Of a DNA stretch of 64,000 nt, positions 44,946 to 53,552 are shown one piece after another. The notes below the pieces were generated by a model. The model did no database searches. It worked only from the letters and a program-made list of their open reading frames with translations, and had not been told where the DNA came from. Both the position numbers and the translations under genes were made by a program. Source of the DNA: Raineyella sp034933565 (GTDB taxonomy: Bacteria; Actinomycetota; Actinomycetes; Propionibacteriales; Propionibacteriaceae). Location: the NCBI RefSeq assembly GCF_034933565.1, contig NZ_JAYFNG010000053.1, positions 1-64,000 on the forward strand. Direction: 5' to 3'. Position 1 is the stretch's first letter. Each line of letters opens with the position of its first letter.

Positions 44946-45449
44946 ATGCATCACGACGACTTCGCCGATCTCCTCGGGAGCAACGCCCGCTACGCCGAGG
45001 CCTTCACCGACAGCGGCTTCGACGGCATCGCCAAGGCGGGGGTCCTGATGGTCACCTGCATGGACTCCCGGATCACCCCGCTGCAGATGATCGGGCTGCG
45101 GCTGGGCGACGCCAAGATCCTGCGCACCCCCGGTGGGCGCGTCACCCACGACGCCCTGATCGGCTGCATCCTCGGCGTCCACCTGCTCAACGTCGACCGG
45201 ATCATGGTGGTGCCGCACAGCCGCTGTGCCGTGGGCTCGGGTGACGACAAGTTCCTGGCCGACAAGGTGCGCGACGCCACCGGCGCGGACATCTCCGGCA
45301 TGGTGCTGGGCAGCACGCCGGACCAGGAGGCCGGCCTGCGTTTCGACGTCGAACTGCTGCGTACGCACCCGCTGATGGTCGGTCGCGACGTCCTGGTCGG
45401 CGGCTTCCACTACGACGTGGACTCCGGCCGACTGACGCAGCGCTACTGA
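44946..45449 (+). CDS. beta-class carbonic anhydrase
   Basis: Zinc enzyme of 167 aa that interconverts CO2 and bicarbonate. Ligands and the active-site dyad are C38, D40 and R42 (VTCMDSR), H91 and C94 (VVPHSRCAV). The motif is HSRC rather than the HTDCG of many relatives. Length is short, as in Rv1284-like enzymes. Only ten bases separate it from parC, but it appears to have its own -10 element. Convergent with parE across 11 bp. Confidence 0.9.
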   Translation: MHHDDFADLLGSNARYAEAFTDSGFDGIAKAGVLMVTCMDSRITPLQMIGLRLGDAKILRTPGGRVTHDALIGCILGVHLLNVDRIMVVPHSRCAVGSGDDKFLADKVRDATGADISGMVLGSTPDQEAGLRFDVELLRTHPLMVGRDVLVGGFHYDVDSGRLTQRY

Positions 45450-45460
45450 GCACCGGGCGC

Positions 45461-47554
45461 CTACACGTCGATGTGCTCGTGGTCCAGGCGATAGGCACCA
45501 TCGATGATGAACTCCTTGCGCGGCGCGACCTCGCTGCCCATCAGCATCTCGAAGACGTCCTCGGCGACCTCGGCATCCTCCAGCGTCAGCCGGCGCAGGG
45601 TCCGGTGCCGGGGGTCCATCGTGGTCTCCATCAGCTGGTCGGCGTCCATCTCGCCCAGGCCCTTGTAGCGCTGCGGCTCCTTGAACCGGACGCCCTTCTT
45701 GGCGAGCTCGGCCCTCTTCCGTTCGTACTCGGCGTCGGAGTACGTGTAGAGGTACTTCTCCTGACCCTTCTTCGGGTTGATCAGCTCGAAGCGGTGCAGC
45801 GGCGGCACCGCGCTGTAGACGTGGCCCTGCTCGATCATCGGGCGCATGTAGCGGAAGAACAACGTCGCCAGCAGCGTACGGATGTGCGCCCCGTCGGAGT
45901 CCGCATCGGCCATGAAGATCACCTTGCCGTAGCGGCTGGCGTCGATGTCGAACGTACGTCCCGACCCCGCGCCGACCACCTGGATGATCGAGGCGCACTC
46001 GGCGTTCTTGAGCATGTCGGTGATGGAGGCCTTCTGGACGTTGAGGATCTTGCCGCGGATCGGCAGCAGCGCCTGGTACTCCGCGTTGCGGGCCCGCTGG
46101 GCGGTGCCGAGCGCGGAGTCACCCTCGACGATGAACAGTTCGCAACGATCCACGTCGTTGCTGCGGCAGTCCTTGAGCTTGGCCGGCAGGGTGGACGACT
46201 CCAGGGCGTTCTTCCGCCGCTGGGCCTCCTTGTGGATCCGTGCCTGCACCCGGGTCCGGGAGGCGGCGACGACCTTCTCCAGCACCGTACGCGACTGCTG
46301 CTTGTCGTCGCGCCGGGTGGAGGAGAAGTACTTGCCCAGCTCCCCCTCGACCACCCGGGCCACGATCCGGGAGACCGCGGGGGTGCCGAGCACCTCCTTG
46401 GTCTGGCCCTCGAACTGCGGCTCGGCGAGTCGTACGGTGACGACGGTGGTGAGCCCCTCCAGAACGTCGTCCTTGGTGACCTCCTCGCCGCTCTTCACCA
46501 GCCGGGTGCCCTCCAGGGCCCGCCCGATCGCCCTCACCAGGCCCCGGTCGTAGCCCTGCACGTGGGTGCCGCCGGAGGGGGTGGCGATGATGTTGACGAA
46601 CGACTTGGTGATCGTGTCGTAGCCGGTGCCCCAGCGCAGCGCGATGTCGACCCCGAGGTCGCGGGTGACGTCGGTGGGGGTCATGTGGCCCCGCTCGTCG
46701 AGCACCGGCACGGTCTCCTCGAACGTGTCGTGACCCTGCAGCCGGATGACGTCGGTGAGCGGGGGATCCTGCGCCAGGAAGTCGCAGAACTCCGAGATGC
46801 CACCCTCGTGATGGAAGATCTCGACCTGCGGCTCCTCCCCCCGGGCGTCGGTCACCTCGATCCGCAGCCCCGGCACCAGGAAGCTGGTCTGCCGGGCCCG
46901 GGCGTACAGGTCGGGCAGGGACAGCTTGGCGTCCTTGAGGAAGATGCTGCGGTCGGGCCAGTAGCGGATCCGCGTCCCGGTGCCGGTGCCCTTGGGTGCC
47001 CGGCCCGCCTTGACCAGCCCACCGCCCGGGGTGAAGGACGCGTCCGGGCCCTCACCGTCGAACGTGCCGGGGGTGCCGTGGCGGAAGGACATCGTGTACC
47101 GCGACCCGTTGCGGACCACCAGGACGTCCAGCCGGCTCGACAGCGCGTTCACCACGGAGGCGCCGACGCCGTGCAGGCCACCGGAGGCACCGTACGATCC
47201 GGAGCCGAACTTTCCGCCGGCGTGCAGCTTGGTCAGCACGACCTCGACACCGCTGAGCCCGGTCCGCGGCTCGGTGTCGACCGGGATGCCGCGGGCATGG
47301 TCGGTGACGGTGATCGACCCGTCATGGCCGAGCTCCACCTCGATCGCGGAACCGTACCCGGCGAGTGCCTCGTCCACCGCGTTGTCGATGATCTCCCACA
47401 GGCAGTGCATCAGCCCCTTGGTGTCGGTCGACCCGATGTACATCGCCGGCCGCTTGCGGACCGCCTCCAGACCCTCCAGCACGGTGAGGCTGCGGGCGTC
47501 GTACGCGCGGGGTTCGGTGACGGGGGCGGAGGGAGCGTTGACGGAGGTCGGCAC
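45461..47554 (-). CDS. parE: DNA topoisomerase IV subunit B / GyrB-like (ParE)
   Basis: ATPase subunit of a type IIA topoisomerase, 697 aa. GHKL ATPase motifs are present (EIIDNAVDEALAG, DHARGIPVD, GLHGVGASVVNALSS). The TOPRIM domain has VEGDSALGTAQ and FMADADSDGAHI. The nearby parC argues for ParE over GyrB. The GTG start has TAGGCT six bases ahead. The first ~18 residues are a Pro/Ala leader. Confidence 0.92.
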   Translation of the reverse strand: MPTSVNAPSAPVTEPRAYDARSLTVLEGLEAVRKRPAMYIGSTDTKGLMHCLWEIIDNAVDEALAGYGSAIEVELGHDGSITVTDHARGIPVDTEPRTGLSGVEVVLTKLHAGGKFGSGSYGASGGLHGVGASVVNALSSRLDVLVVRNGSRYTMSFRHGTPGTFDGEGPDASFTPGGGLVKAGRAPKGTGTGTRIRYWPDRSIFLKDAKLSLPDLYARARQTSFLVPGLRIEVTDARGEEPQVEIFHHEGGISEFCDFLAQDPPLTDVIRLQGHDTFEETVPVLDERGHMTPTDVTRDLGVDIALRWGTGYDTITKSFVNIIATPSGGTHVQGYDRGLVRAIGRALEGTRLVKSGEEVTKDDVLEGLTTVVTVRLAEPQFEGQTKEVLGTPAVSRIVARVVEGELGKYFSSTRRDDKQQSRTVLEKVVAASRTRVQARIHKEAQRRKNALESSTLPAKLKDCRSNDVDRCELFIVEGDSALGTAQRARNAEYQALLPIRGKILNVQKASITDMLKNAECASIIQVVGAGSGRTFDIDASRYGKVIFMADADSDGAHIRTLLATLFFRYMRPMIEQGHVYSAVPPLHRFELINPKKGQEKYLYTYSDAEYERKRAELAKKGVRFKEPQRYKGLGEMDADQLMETTMDPRHRTLRRLTLEDAEVAEDVFEMLMGSEVAPRKEFIIDGAYRLDHEHIDV

Positions 47555-47560
47555 GCAGCG

Positions 47561-47566
47561 AGCCTA
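47561..47566 (-). promoter_or_regulatory. leaderless -10 element (TAGGCT) for parE
   Basis: TAGGCT on the minus strand ends six bases before the GTG at 47554. Confidence 0.5.
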
Positions 47567-47881
47567 CCTGCCGCCCTGCCGCACGGTGTCGTACGACAGA
47601 CGCGTGACGGCTCACGGACGGTGCGCGGCGGGCTCGTCACATGATCGAGACGCGCCCTTCTTCGCGGAGCACTGGTGTCGTTGGTCCGCCGCTGTAGGCT
47701 CAGAGGAACAAGGACGTGCGGTCGTACGTTACAACCAGAGCAAGTCGACAGATCGATCCCATCACCACTCCACCACCCGCGTCGGCACCACCCGGCATCC
47801 GCACTACACAAAAGCGACTGCACGACCGAGTTCTCCGCCCCGGCGCACCGGCCCCAGAGGCCGGAGAAAGTGAGGCCCACC

Positions 47882-48085
47882 ATGAGCACGACGACCACCA
47901 CGGTCCAGGATCCCGCACTGACCGCCGCCGACCGCTGCGATCGCTGCGGTTCGAAGGCCTACCTCCGGGTCACTCTCGCGAGCGGCGGACAACTTCTCTT
48001 CTGTGCCCACCACGCCAAGGAACACGCGGAAGCCCTGGCCAAGGTGGCCGCCCGGATCCAGGACGAGACGCACCTGCTGTCCTGA
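47882..48085 (+). CDS. DUF7455 family small zinc-ribbon-like protein
   Basis: Protein of 67 aa. After a Thr-rich start comes ALTAADRCDRCGSKAY with C19 and C22, then LLFCAHHAKEH with C41, H43 and H44, a likely zinc site. The family is ubiquitous in actinobacteria and of unknown function. A longer in-frame ORF begins at 47675 but has no homology upstream. It ends at a strong terminator. Confidence 0.88.
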   Translation: MSTTTTTVQDPALTAADRCDRCGSKAYLRVTLASGGQLLFCAHHAKEHAEALAKVAARIQDETHLLS

Positions 48086-48127
48086 TCCTGGCTCCGCCGC
48101 AAGGTCACGCCATCATCGATATCGAAA

Positions 48128-48168
48128 CCGGACTCCCCGTCACCCTTTGAGGGCGACGGGGAGTCCGG
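48128..48168. terminator. bidirectional terminator between DUF7455 and symporter genes
   Basis: Inverted repeat CCGGACTCCCCGTC with GACGGGGAGTCCGG and an inner CCC/GGG around TTTGA, between convergent genes. Confidence 0.85.
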
Positions 48169-48176
48169 CGTTCGAC

Positions 48177-49652
48177 TCAGTCCTGACCGACGAGCACCTC
48201 GGGCTCCGGCTCCGGCCCGGAGTCGGCCCGCCAGGCCGCGGACAGCAGGCTGGTGTCCACGCGCCGCAGCGCCCGTGGATCGAGGATCGGCTCGACTCCG
48301 GCCGCACGCTGGCGCTCGTAGTCCCGCAGCGCCTCGACCACCCAGCGACCGAGCATCAGCAGGGCCACCAGGTTCACCACGGTGACCAGGGCCATCGCGG
48401 TGTCCATCAGGGTCCAGACGGTGGTGAGGGCCAGCACGGCACCGACACCGGTGCACGCCACCGTCACCATCCGCAGCACCCGGTACGACCAGCGCGGGGC
48501 CCGCAGGTAGCTCATGTTGACCTCGGCGTACGCGTACGCCCCCAGGATCGAGGAGTAGCCGAAGAAGAACACGATGATCGTCATCGGCCAGGCCATCCAG
48601 CCACCCAGGCTGTACAGCACCGACCCGGTGGTCAGGGTGCCGGCGGCGTCCGGTCCGGTGACGCCGGGCAGGTAGTTGCCGGCACCGGCGGCGAAGATGA
48701 TGAACGCGGTCATCGTGCAGATGAAGAAGGTGTCGAAGAAGACGCCGAAGGACTGGATCAGGCCCTGCTGCACCGGGTGGCGTACGGTCGCGGTGGCCGC
48801 GGCGTTCGGGTTGGTGCCCATGCCTGCCTCATTGGAGAACAGGCCTCGGCGCACCCCGTTGAGCACGGTGGCCCAGACACCGCCGGCAACGCCGGCCAGG
48901 CCCTCTCGCAGGCCGAAGGCGCCGGCGAAGATCTGCCCGAGGAAGCCGGGGATCGATCCGAGGTTGAGCGTCAGGATGACCAGGCCGATCAGGATGTAGC
49001 CGAGCGCCATCAGCGGGGTGAGCCATTCGGCCACCCGGGCCACCCCGCGGACCCCACCCATCACGACTGCGGCGGTCAGCGCCGCGAGGACCAGTGCCGA
49101 GACGGCCTGCGGGATGCCGTGCGACCCGTGCGCCACCGTGGAGATCGCGTTCGCCTGGACCATCGGCATCGCGACGGCCATCGTCCCCACCAGCAACACG
49201 GCGAACACGCCACCGAACGCCTTCGACCGGGTCCCCCGGGCGATGTAGTAGGCGGGGCCGCCACGGAACGTGCCGTCGCCGGCGGGCTCCTTGAACAGCT
49301 GGGCCAGCGTGGCCTCGGCGAACGCGGTCGCCATCCCGATCAGCGAGACCATCCACATCCAGAACACCGCGCCCGGCCCACCGAGGATGACGGCGAGGGC
49401 CACGCCGGTGATGTTGCCGATGCCGATCCGGGTGGCCATGCCGATCGCGAAGGCCTGGAACGAGGAGATCCCGCCCTCCCCGCCCTCACGGGACCGGGTG
49501 ATGTAGGAGACCATCTCCCCGAACAACCGGAATTGCACTCCCCGGGTCCGGACGGTCATCACGACGCCCACCAGCACCAGCAGACCGATCACCACCCACA
49601 GGTAGACCCAGTCGTTGATCGCCCCGAGTGCTTGCGTGGTGTCGGCCAGCAT
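48177..49652 (-). CDS. alanine/glycine:cation symporter (AGCS family)
   Basis: Sodium- or proton-coupled amino-acid transporter of 491 aa with about ten helices. AGCS hallmarks: AFAIGMATRIGIGNITGVA and GLFSNEAGMGTNPNAAATA. ATG at 49652 has AGAGGAGA ahead; the ORF extension to 49817 is not conserved. No adjacent metabolic genes hint at the substrate beyond the family's alanine/glycine preference. A terminator for sigA lies upstream. Confidence 0.93.
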   Translation of the reverse strand: MLADTTQALGAINDWVYLWVVIGLLVLVGVVMTVRTRGVQFRLFGEMVSYITRSREGGEGGISSFQAFAIGMATRIGIGNITGVALAVILGGPGAVFWMWMVSLIGMATAFAEATLAQLFKEPAGDGTFRGGPAYYIARGTRSKAFGGVFAVLLVGTMAVAMPMVQANAISTVAHGSHGIPQAVSALVLAALTAAVVMGGVRGVARVAEWLTPLMALGYILIGLVILTLNLGSIPGFLGQIFAGAFGLREGLAGVAGGVWATVLNGVRRGLFSNEAGMGTNPNAAATATVRHPVQQGLIQSFGVFFDTFFICTMTAFIIFAAGAGNYLPGVTGPDAAGTLTTGSVLYSLGGWMAWPMTIIVFFFGYSSILGAYAYAEVNMSYLRAPRWSYRVLRMVTVACTGVGAVLALTTVWTLMDTAMALVTVVNLVALLMLGRWVVEALRDYERQRAAGVEPILDPRALRRVDTSLLSAAWRADSGPEPEPEVLVGQD

Positions 49653-49891
49653 GATTCTCCTCTTCGTGACGGACCGATTCCCATGGCCGGACCGATGACG
49701 GCTCATTGTCGCACCGGGCACCGGTGCTCCGACACCTGCGCCCTGCGCTGAGCGGTGGTGGCCCTTCCGTCCGTGCCACGCTCCCTTCCCGTCCCGTTCG
49801 CCACCCGTCCGCCACAAAGGGCGAGCCGGCCCCGTCGTCCGCGCGCCCCGTCGCCGCGCACGCCGAGCCCGCCCGGTCCGCCGCAGACGGC

Positions 49892-49929
49892 GATGCCCCC
49901 GTCACGATCGTCGTCGTGGCGGGGGCATC
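49892..49929 (-). terminator. sigA terminator
   Basis: Sixteen-base arms (49892-49907 and 49914-49929) pair completely with one G-T wobble, beginning 17 bases after the sigA stop on the minus strand. Confidence 0.8.
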
Positions 49930-49945
49930 CGTGTCGGTCCGGGGG

Positions 49946-51295
49946 TCAGTCCAGGTAGTCGCGCAGCACCTGCGAGCGGGACGGGTGACGTAGCTTCGAC
50001 ATCGTCTTGGACTCGATCTGGCGGATCCGCTCACGGGTCACGCCGTAGACCTTGCCGATCTCGTCCAGGGTCTTCGGCTGGCCGTCGGTCAGGCCGAAGC
50101 GCATCGACACGACGCCCGCCTCGCGCTCCGAGAGCGTGTCGAGCACGTCGTGCAGCTGCTCCTGGAGCAGCGTGAAGCTCACGGCATCGGCCGGCACGAC
50201 CGCCTCGGAGTCCTCGATCAGGTCACCGAACTCGGAGTCGCCGTCCTCGCCCAGCGGGGTGTGCAGCGAGATCGGCTCACGGCCGTACTTCTGCACCTCG
50301 ATGACCTTCTCCGGGGTCATGTCGAGCTCCTTGGCGAGCTCCTCCGGCGTGGGTTCACGGCCGAGGTCCTGCAGCATCTGGCGCTGGACGCGGGCGAGCT
50401 TGTTGATCACCTCGACCATGTGCACCGGGATGCGGATGGTCCGGGCCTGGTCGGCCATGGCGCGGGTGATGGCCTGCTTGATCCACCAGGTGGCGTACGT
50501 GGAGAACTTGTAGCCCTTGGTGTAGTCGAACTTCTCGACCGCACGGATCAGGCCGAGGTTGCCCTCCTGGATCAGATCGAGGAAGAGCATGCCGCGACCG
50601 GTGTAGCGCTTGGCCAGCGACACCACCAGTCGGAGGTTGGCCTCGAGCAGGTGGTTCTTGGCGTTGTGGCCGTCGTTGGCGATCCACTCGTAGTCGTCGA
50701 GGTCGCGAGCACTGATCTTGCCGGTGTCCTCGCCGAGCTTCTCCTCGGCGAACAGGCCCGCTTCGATCCGCTTGGCCAGCTCGACCTCCTGGGCGGCGTT
50801 CAGCAGGGCGACCTTGCCGATCTGCTTGAGGTAGTCCTTCACCGGGTCGGCGGTCGCGCCGGCGACGGTGACCTGGACCTCGGGCTCGTCCGAGTCGTCG
50901 GACTCGGCCAGGCTGAAGCCCTCCTCCTCGTTGATCTTCTTCTCGTCGACCTCGGCCTCTTCGACCTTGAATTCCTTGTCGTCGACCTCGTCGAGGTGGC
51001 GGCCCTTCTCACCGCCGCCGATGGTGATCTCGACCGCGTCACCCACCCGGGTGGCCTCGACCGGGGTCTCGGCGCCCTTGCGGGCGGCGGTCTTCTTGGC
51101 AGCTGTCTTCTTCGCGGCGGTCTTCTTGGCGGTGGCCTTCCGGGCCGGGGCCGCCCGGCCGGTGGTCGCCTTCTTGGTGGCACCGGTCCCGCTGGTCGTC
51201 TTCGCGGTGGTCCGGCGAGCCGTCGCCTTGCGTGCGGCGCCCTGCGGCCCCCCCACGGTCGGTTCGGAGGAGTTTTCCTCAGCAGCTGATGACAC
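49946..51295 (-). CDS. sigA: principal RNA polymerase sigma factor SigA/RpoD (HrdB)
   Basis: Housekeeping sigma-70 factor of 449 aa. Regions 1.2 to 4.2 are complete: DPVKDYLKQIGKVALLN, region 2 GNLGLIRAVEKFDYTKGYKF and WWIKQAITRAMADQ, region 4 GVTRERIRQIESKTMSKLR. The N-terminus (~15-60) is Lys/Ala/Thr-rich with KKTAAKKTAAKKTAAR, like a histone-H1 tail, followed by an acidic stretch. GTG at 51295 has GAGAGG six bases ahead, so it is preferred to TTG at 51301. Confidence 0.96.
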   Translation of the reverse strand: MSSAAEENSSEPTVGGPQGAARKATARRTTAKTTSGTGATKKATTGRAAPARKATAKKTAAKKTAAKKTAARKGAETPVEATRVGDAVEITIGGGEKGRHLDEVDDKEFKVEEAEVDEKKINEEEGFSLAESDDSDEPEVQVTVAGATADPVKDYLKQIGKVALLNAAQEVELAKRIEAGLFAEEKLGEDTGKISARDLDDYEWIANDGHNAKNHLLEANLRLVVSLAKRYTGRGMLFLDLIQEGNLGLIRAVEKFDYTKGYKFSTYATWWIKQAITRAMADQARTIRIPVHMVEVINKLARVQRQMLQDLGREPTPEELAKELDMTPEKVIEVQKYGREPISLHTPLGEDGDSEFGDLIEDSEAVVPADAVSFTLLQEQLHDVLDTLSEREAGVVSMRFGLTDGQPKTLDEIGKVYGVTRERIRQIESKTMSKLRHPSRSQVLRDYLD

Positions 51296-51469
51296 AGACA
51301 ACCTCTCTGCTCGGTGTCACGGAGAACACGGGCGCGCAGAACCAGACCGGTCGATGCGCAGACCTGCAGGCCATTGTGACACGGCGGGGCAAACCGGTCC
51401 TAATGGAAACGGGACCGCCCGGACGCTCCTGCGGCGGGCGGACACGTTCGTCGACGGACGGGTGTCCCG

Positions 51470-51838
51470 TCAGCCGCACTTGACGGTGACGACCGGGCAG
51501 GGTGCCTCGAGCAGGACGCGCTCGGCGGTGTGCCCGAGCAGCAGCCGGCCCTCGGTGGTACGACGCCGCAGCCCGATCACGATGGCGGGCGCCCCACAGG
51601 TCCCGGAGTCCTCGGCCGGACAGGCGGCCCGGAGCACCCGGTCAGCGAAGTCGTCGCCGGCTCCGCACTGTTCCCACTCCCAGGTCAGTCCCTCCAGCAG
51701 GTCGAGGACATCCTCGGGGACCGCCGGCTCGCGGCTGACCACATGCAGCACGGTCCGGTCGTGCCGGGCCCGATGGACCCCATGGACCAGTGCCGCTCGC
51801 CCCTCATCGGACGAAGAATGAGCCACGACGGTACACAC
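51470..51838 (-). CDS. universal stress protein (UspA) family, single domain
   Basis: Protein of 122 aa ending in the UspA signature GLRRRTTEGRLLLGHTAERVLLEAPCPVVTV. The N-terminal nucleotide-binding strand is short (MCTVVAHSSSDEGRAALV), so ATP binding is uncertain. It follows the GCS2-type gene by 52 bp on the same strand. GTG start; no other start fits better. Confidence 0.8.
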   Translation of the reverse strand: MCTVVAHSSSDEGRAALVHGVHRARHDRTVLHVVSREPAVPEDVLDLLEGLTWEWEQCGAGDDFADRVLRAACPAEDSGTCGAPAIVIGLRRRTTEGRLLLGHTAERVLLEAPCPVVTVKCG

Positions 51839-51890
51839 GCTGAACGGCCTCCATGCTCGCTGCGCGGCGTTCCCCGGACGCCGCCTCGAT

Positions 51891-53384
51891 TCATCTGGAC
51901 GACACTGGCCATTCGTGGGCGGGGACGTTGGACCTCATCAGGTCGACGTACGAGGCGAGCATATCCCCCAGGGCGGCTCGCCGGTCCAGGCCGTCCGCCT
52001 CACGGGCCGCGACCTCGGCGACCTGCCAGCTGGACCCGTTGCGCCCCAGGACGCAGCGGCGCTCCACGATGCCGAGCAGCCGATCGATCTCCTCCCCCGC
52101 CACGCCACGGTCGGCGAGGCCCTCGGCCGCCAGCGGGAGCAGGGTCCGCACCACCAGTTCACGACCCGGCACCTGACCCACACCCGGCCAGTACTGCTCG
52201 GCCCGGATGCCGTCGCGCACCCCGGCGCGGAAGTTGTCCTCGGCGGCGCGGAACGACATCGTCGACCACACCGGCGTGTCCGCATGGGCCAGCGCGTGCA
52301 CCAGCCCGGCGAAGAAAGCGACGTTGGCGATCGTGTCGACGACGGTGGGCCCGCCCGGCAGCACCCGGTTCTCGACCCGCAGGTGCGGGCGGCCGTCGGG
52401 GGCGGAGAAGATCGGCCGGTTCCACCGGTAGATGGTGCCGTTGTGCAGACTCAGTTCGGGCAGCCGGGGCACCCGGCCCGCCTCCAGCTCGGCCTCCGGG
52501 TCCTCCGGGCCGGTGATCGGCAGGAGGGCCGGGAAGTAGCGCCGGTTCTCCTCGAACAGGTTGAAGATCGAGTCCACCCACCGCTCCCCGAACCACACTC
52601 GGGGGCGTACGCCCTGGGCGACGAGTTCGGCACTGCGAGTGTCGGTGCTCTGCTCGAACAGCGGCACCCGGGTCTCCGCCACCAGGTGGCGGCCGAACAG
52701 GAAGGGGGAGTTCGCCCCCACCACGAGCTGGACACCGGCGATCGCCTGGGCGGCGTTCCAGTGCGCCGCGAACTCCTCCGGGCTCACCTGCAGGTGCACC
52801 TGGGTCGAGGTGCAGGCCGCCTCCGGCATGATCGACTCCGATTCGATGGCGAGGTGCTCGGCACCCCGGATGTCGATCACCAGGTTCTCCTGGCGCGACT
52901 CCAGGATCTGGTCGTTCAGCAGCAGGTAGCGCCCGCCCTCGGAGATGTTGGCAATGTCGAGATGACGTGGCTCCAGGGTCGGCAGGGTACCGATCATCAC
53001 GATCGTCGGGCGGCCCGGCAGGGCGGCGGCGTCCACCCGCCGCTGGGCCCGGGCCAGTACCTGGGACACCGCCTGCTCGAACGATCCCAGCCCGTGCGGC
53101 CCCAACGAGCGCGGCTCGACGTTCAGCTCGATGTTGAACCGGCCGAGCTCGGTGGTGAAGTCCTTGTCGTCGATCGCCTGCAGGGCCCGGGCATTGACCA
53201 TCGCCGGCCGCATCCGCTCATCGACCAGGTTGAGTTCGACCTCCAGCCCGGCGAGCTTGGGCTCGGTGACGAACTCCACCTCCTCCAGCAGGCGCCCCAG
53301 GACGGCCACGTCCCGGCCCACCTTGCGGCGATAGCGGCTGCGGTCCCGGCGATCGAAGGTCCGGATCTCGACTTCTGCTCCCAT
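51891..53384 (-). CDS. glutamate--cysteine ligase family protein (GCS2 type)
   Basis: ATP-grasp-like carboxylate-amine ligase of 497 aa. GCS2 features include GLEVELNLVD, a substrate loop near LGRFNIELNVEPR, CTSTQVHLQV, and RVENRVLPGGPTVVDT near the C-terminus. The product could be gamma-glutamylcysteine, but related actinobacterial proteins use other amines, so the substrate is open. ATG at 53384 has GGAG five bases upstream; 53393 is possible. Divergent from the S9 peptidase. Confidence 0.83.
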   Translation of the reverse strand: MGAEVEIRTFDRRDRSRYRRKVGRDVAVLGRLLEEVEFVTEPKLAGLEVELNLVDERMRPAMVNARALQAIDDKDFTTELGRFNIELNVEPRSLGPHGLGSFEQAVSQVLARAQRRVDAAALPGRPTIVMIGTLPTLEPRHLDIANISEGGRYLLLNDQILESRQENLVIDIRGAEHLAIESESIMPEAACTSTQVHLQVSPEEFAAHWNAAQAIAGVQLVVGANSPFLFGRHLVAETRVPLFEQSTDTRSAELVAQGVRPRVWFGERWVDSIFNLFEENRRYFPALLPITGPEDPEAELEAGRVPRLPELSLHNGTIYRWNRPIFSAPDGRPHLRVENRVLPGGPTVVDTIANVAFFAGLVHALAHADTPVWSTMSFRAAEDNFRAGVRDGIRAEQYWPGVGQVPGRELVVRTLLPLAAEGLADRGVAGEEIDRLLGIVERRCVLGRNGSSWQVAEVAAREADGLDRRAALGDMLASYVDLMRSNVPAHEWPVSSR

Positions 53385-53434
53385 GGACTCCATCGTCCGG
53401 CCCGACTTCCGACTCTGTCCACCGGAGCGCCCCA

Positions 53435-53484
53435 TTGTGGAGCGCGCCCGTCCCTGAGCTTGTGGAGCGCGCCCGTCCCTGAGC
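53435..53484. repeat. 25-bp perfect tandem duplication
   Basis: Two identical adjacent 25-mers (53435-53459, 53460-53484), each containing TGTGGAGCGCGCCCGTCC, in the spacer between the divergent GCS2-type and S9 genes. Confidence 0.95.
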
Positions 53485-53540
53485 GCTCCCCCGCCCGCTT
53501 CGGCCACCTCCCGGCGCCGGCACGTCCCCGGCACCGCCAC

Positions 53541-53546
53541 TAGGGT
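53541..53546 (+). promoter_or_regulatory. leaderless -10 element (TAGGGT) for the S9 peptidase
   Basis: TAGGGT ends six bases before the GTG at 53553. Confidence 0.55.
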
Positions 53547-53552
53547 GGAACC

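Noticed and set aside
45461..47554. gyrB
   Set aside because: Homologous, but the parC gene next to it and absence of recF/dnaN/gyrA neighbours favour parE.
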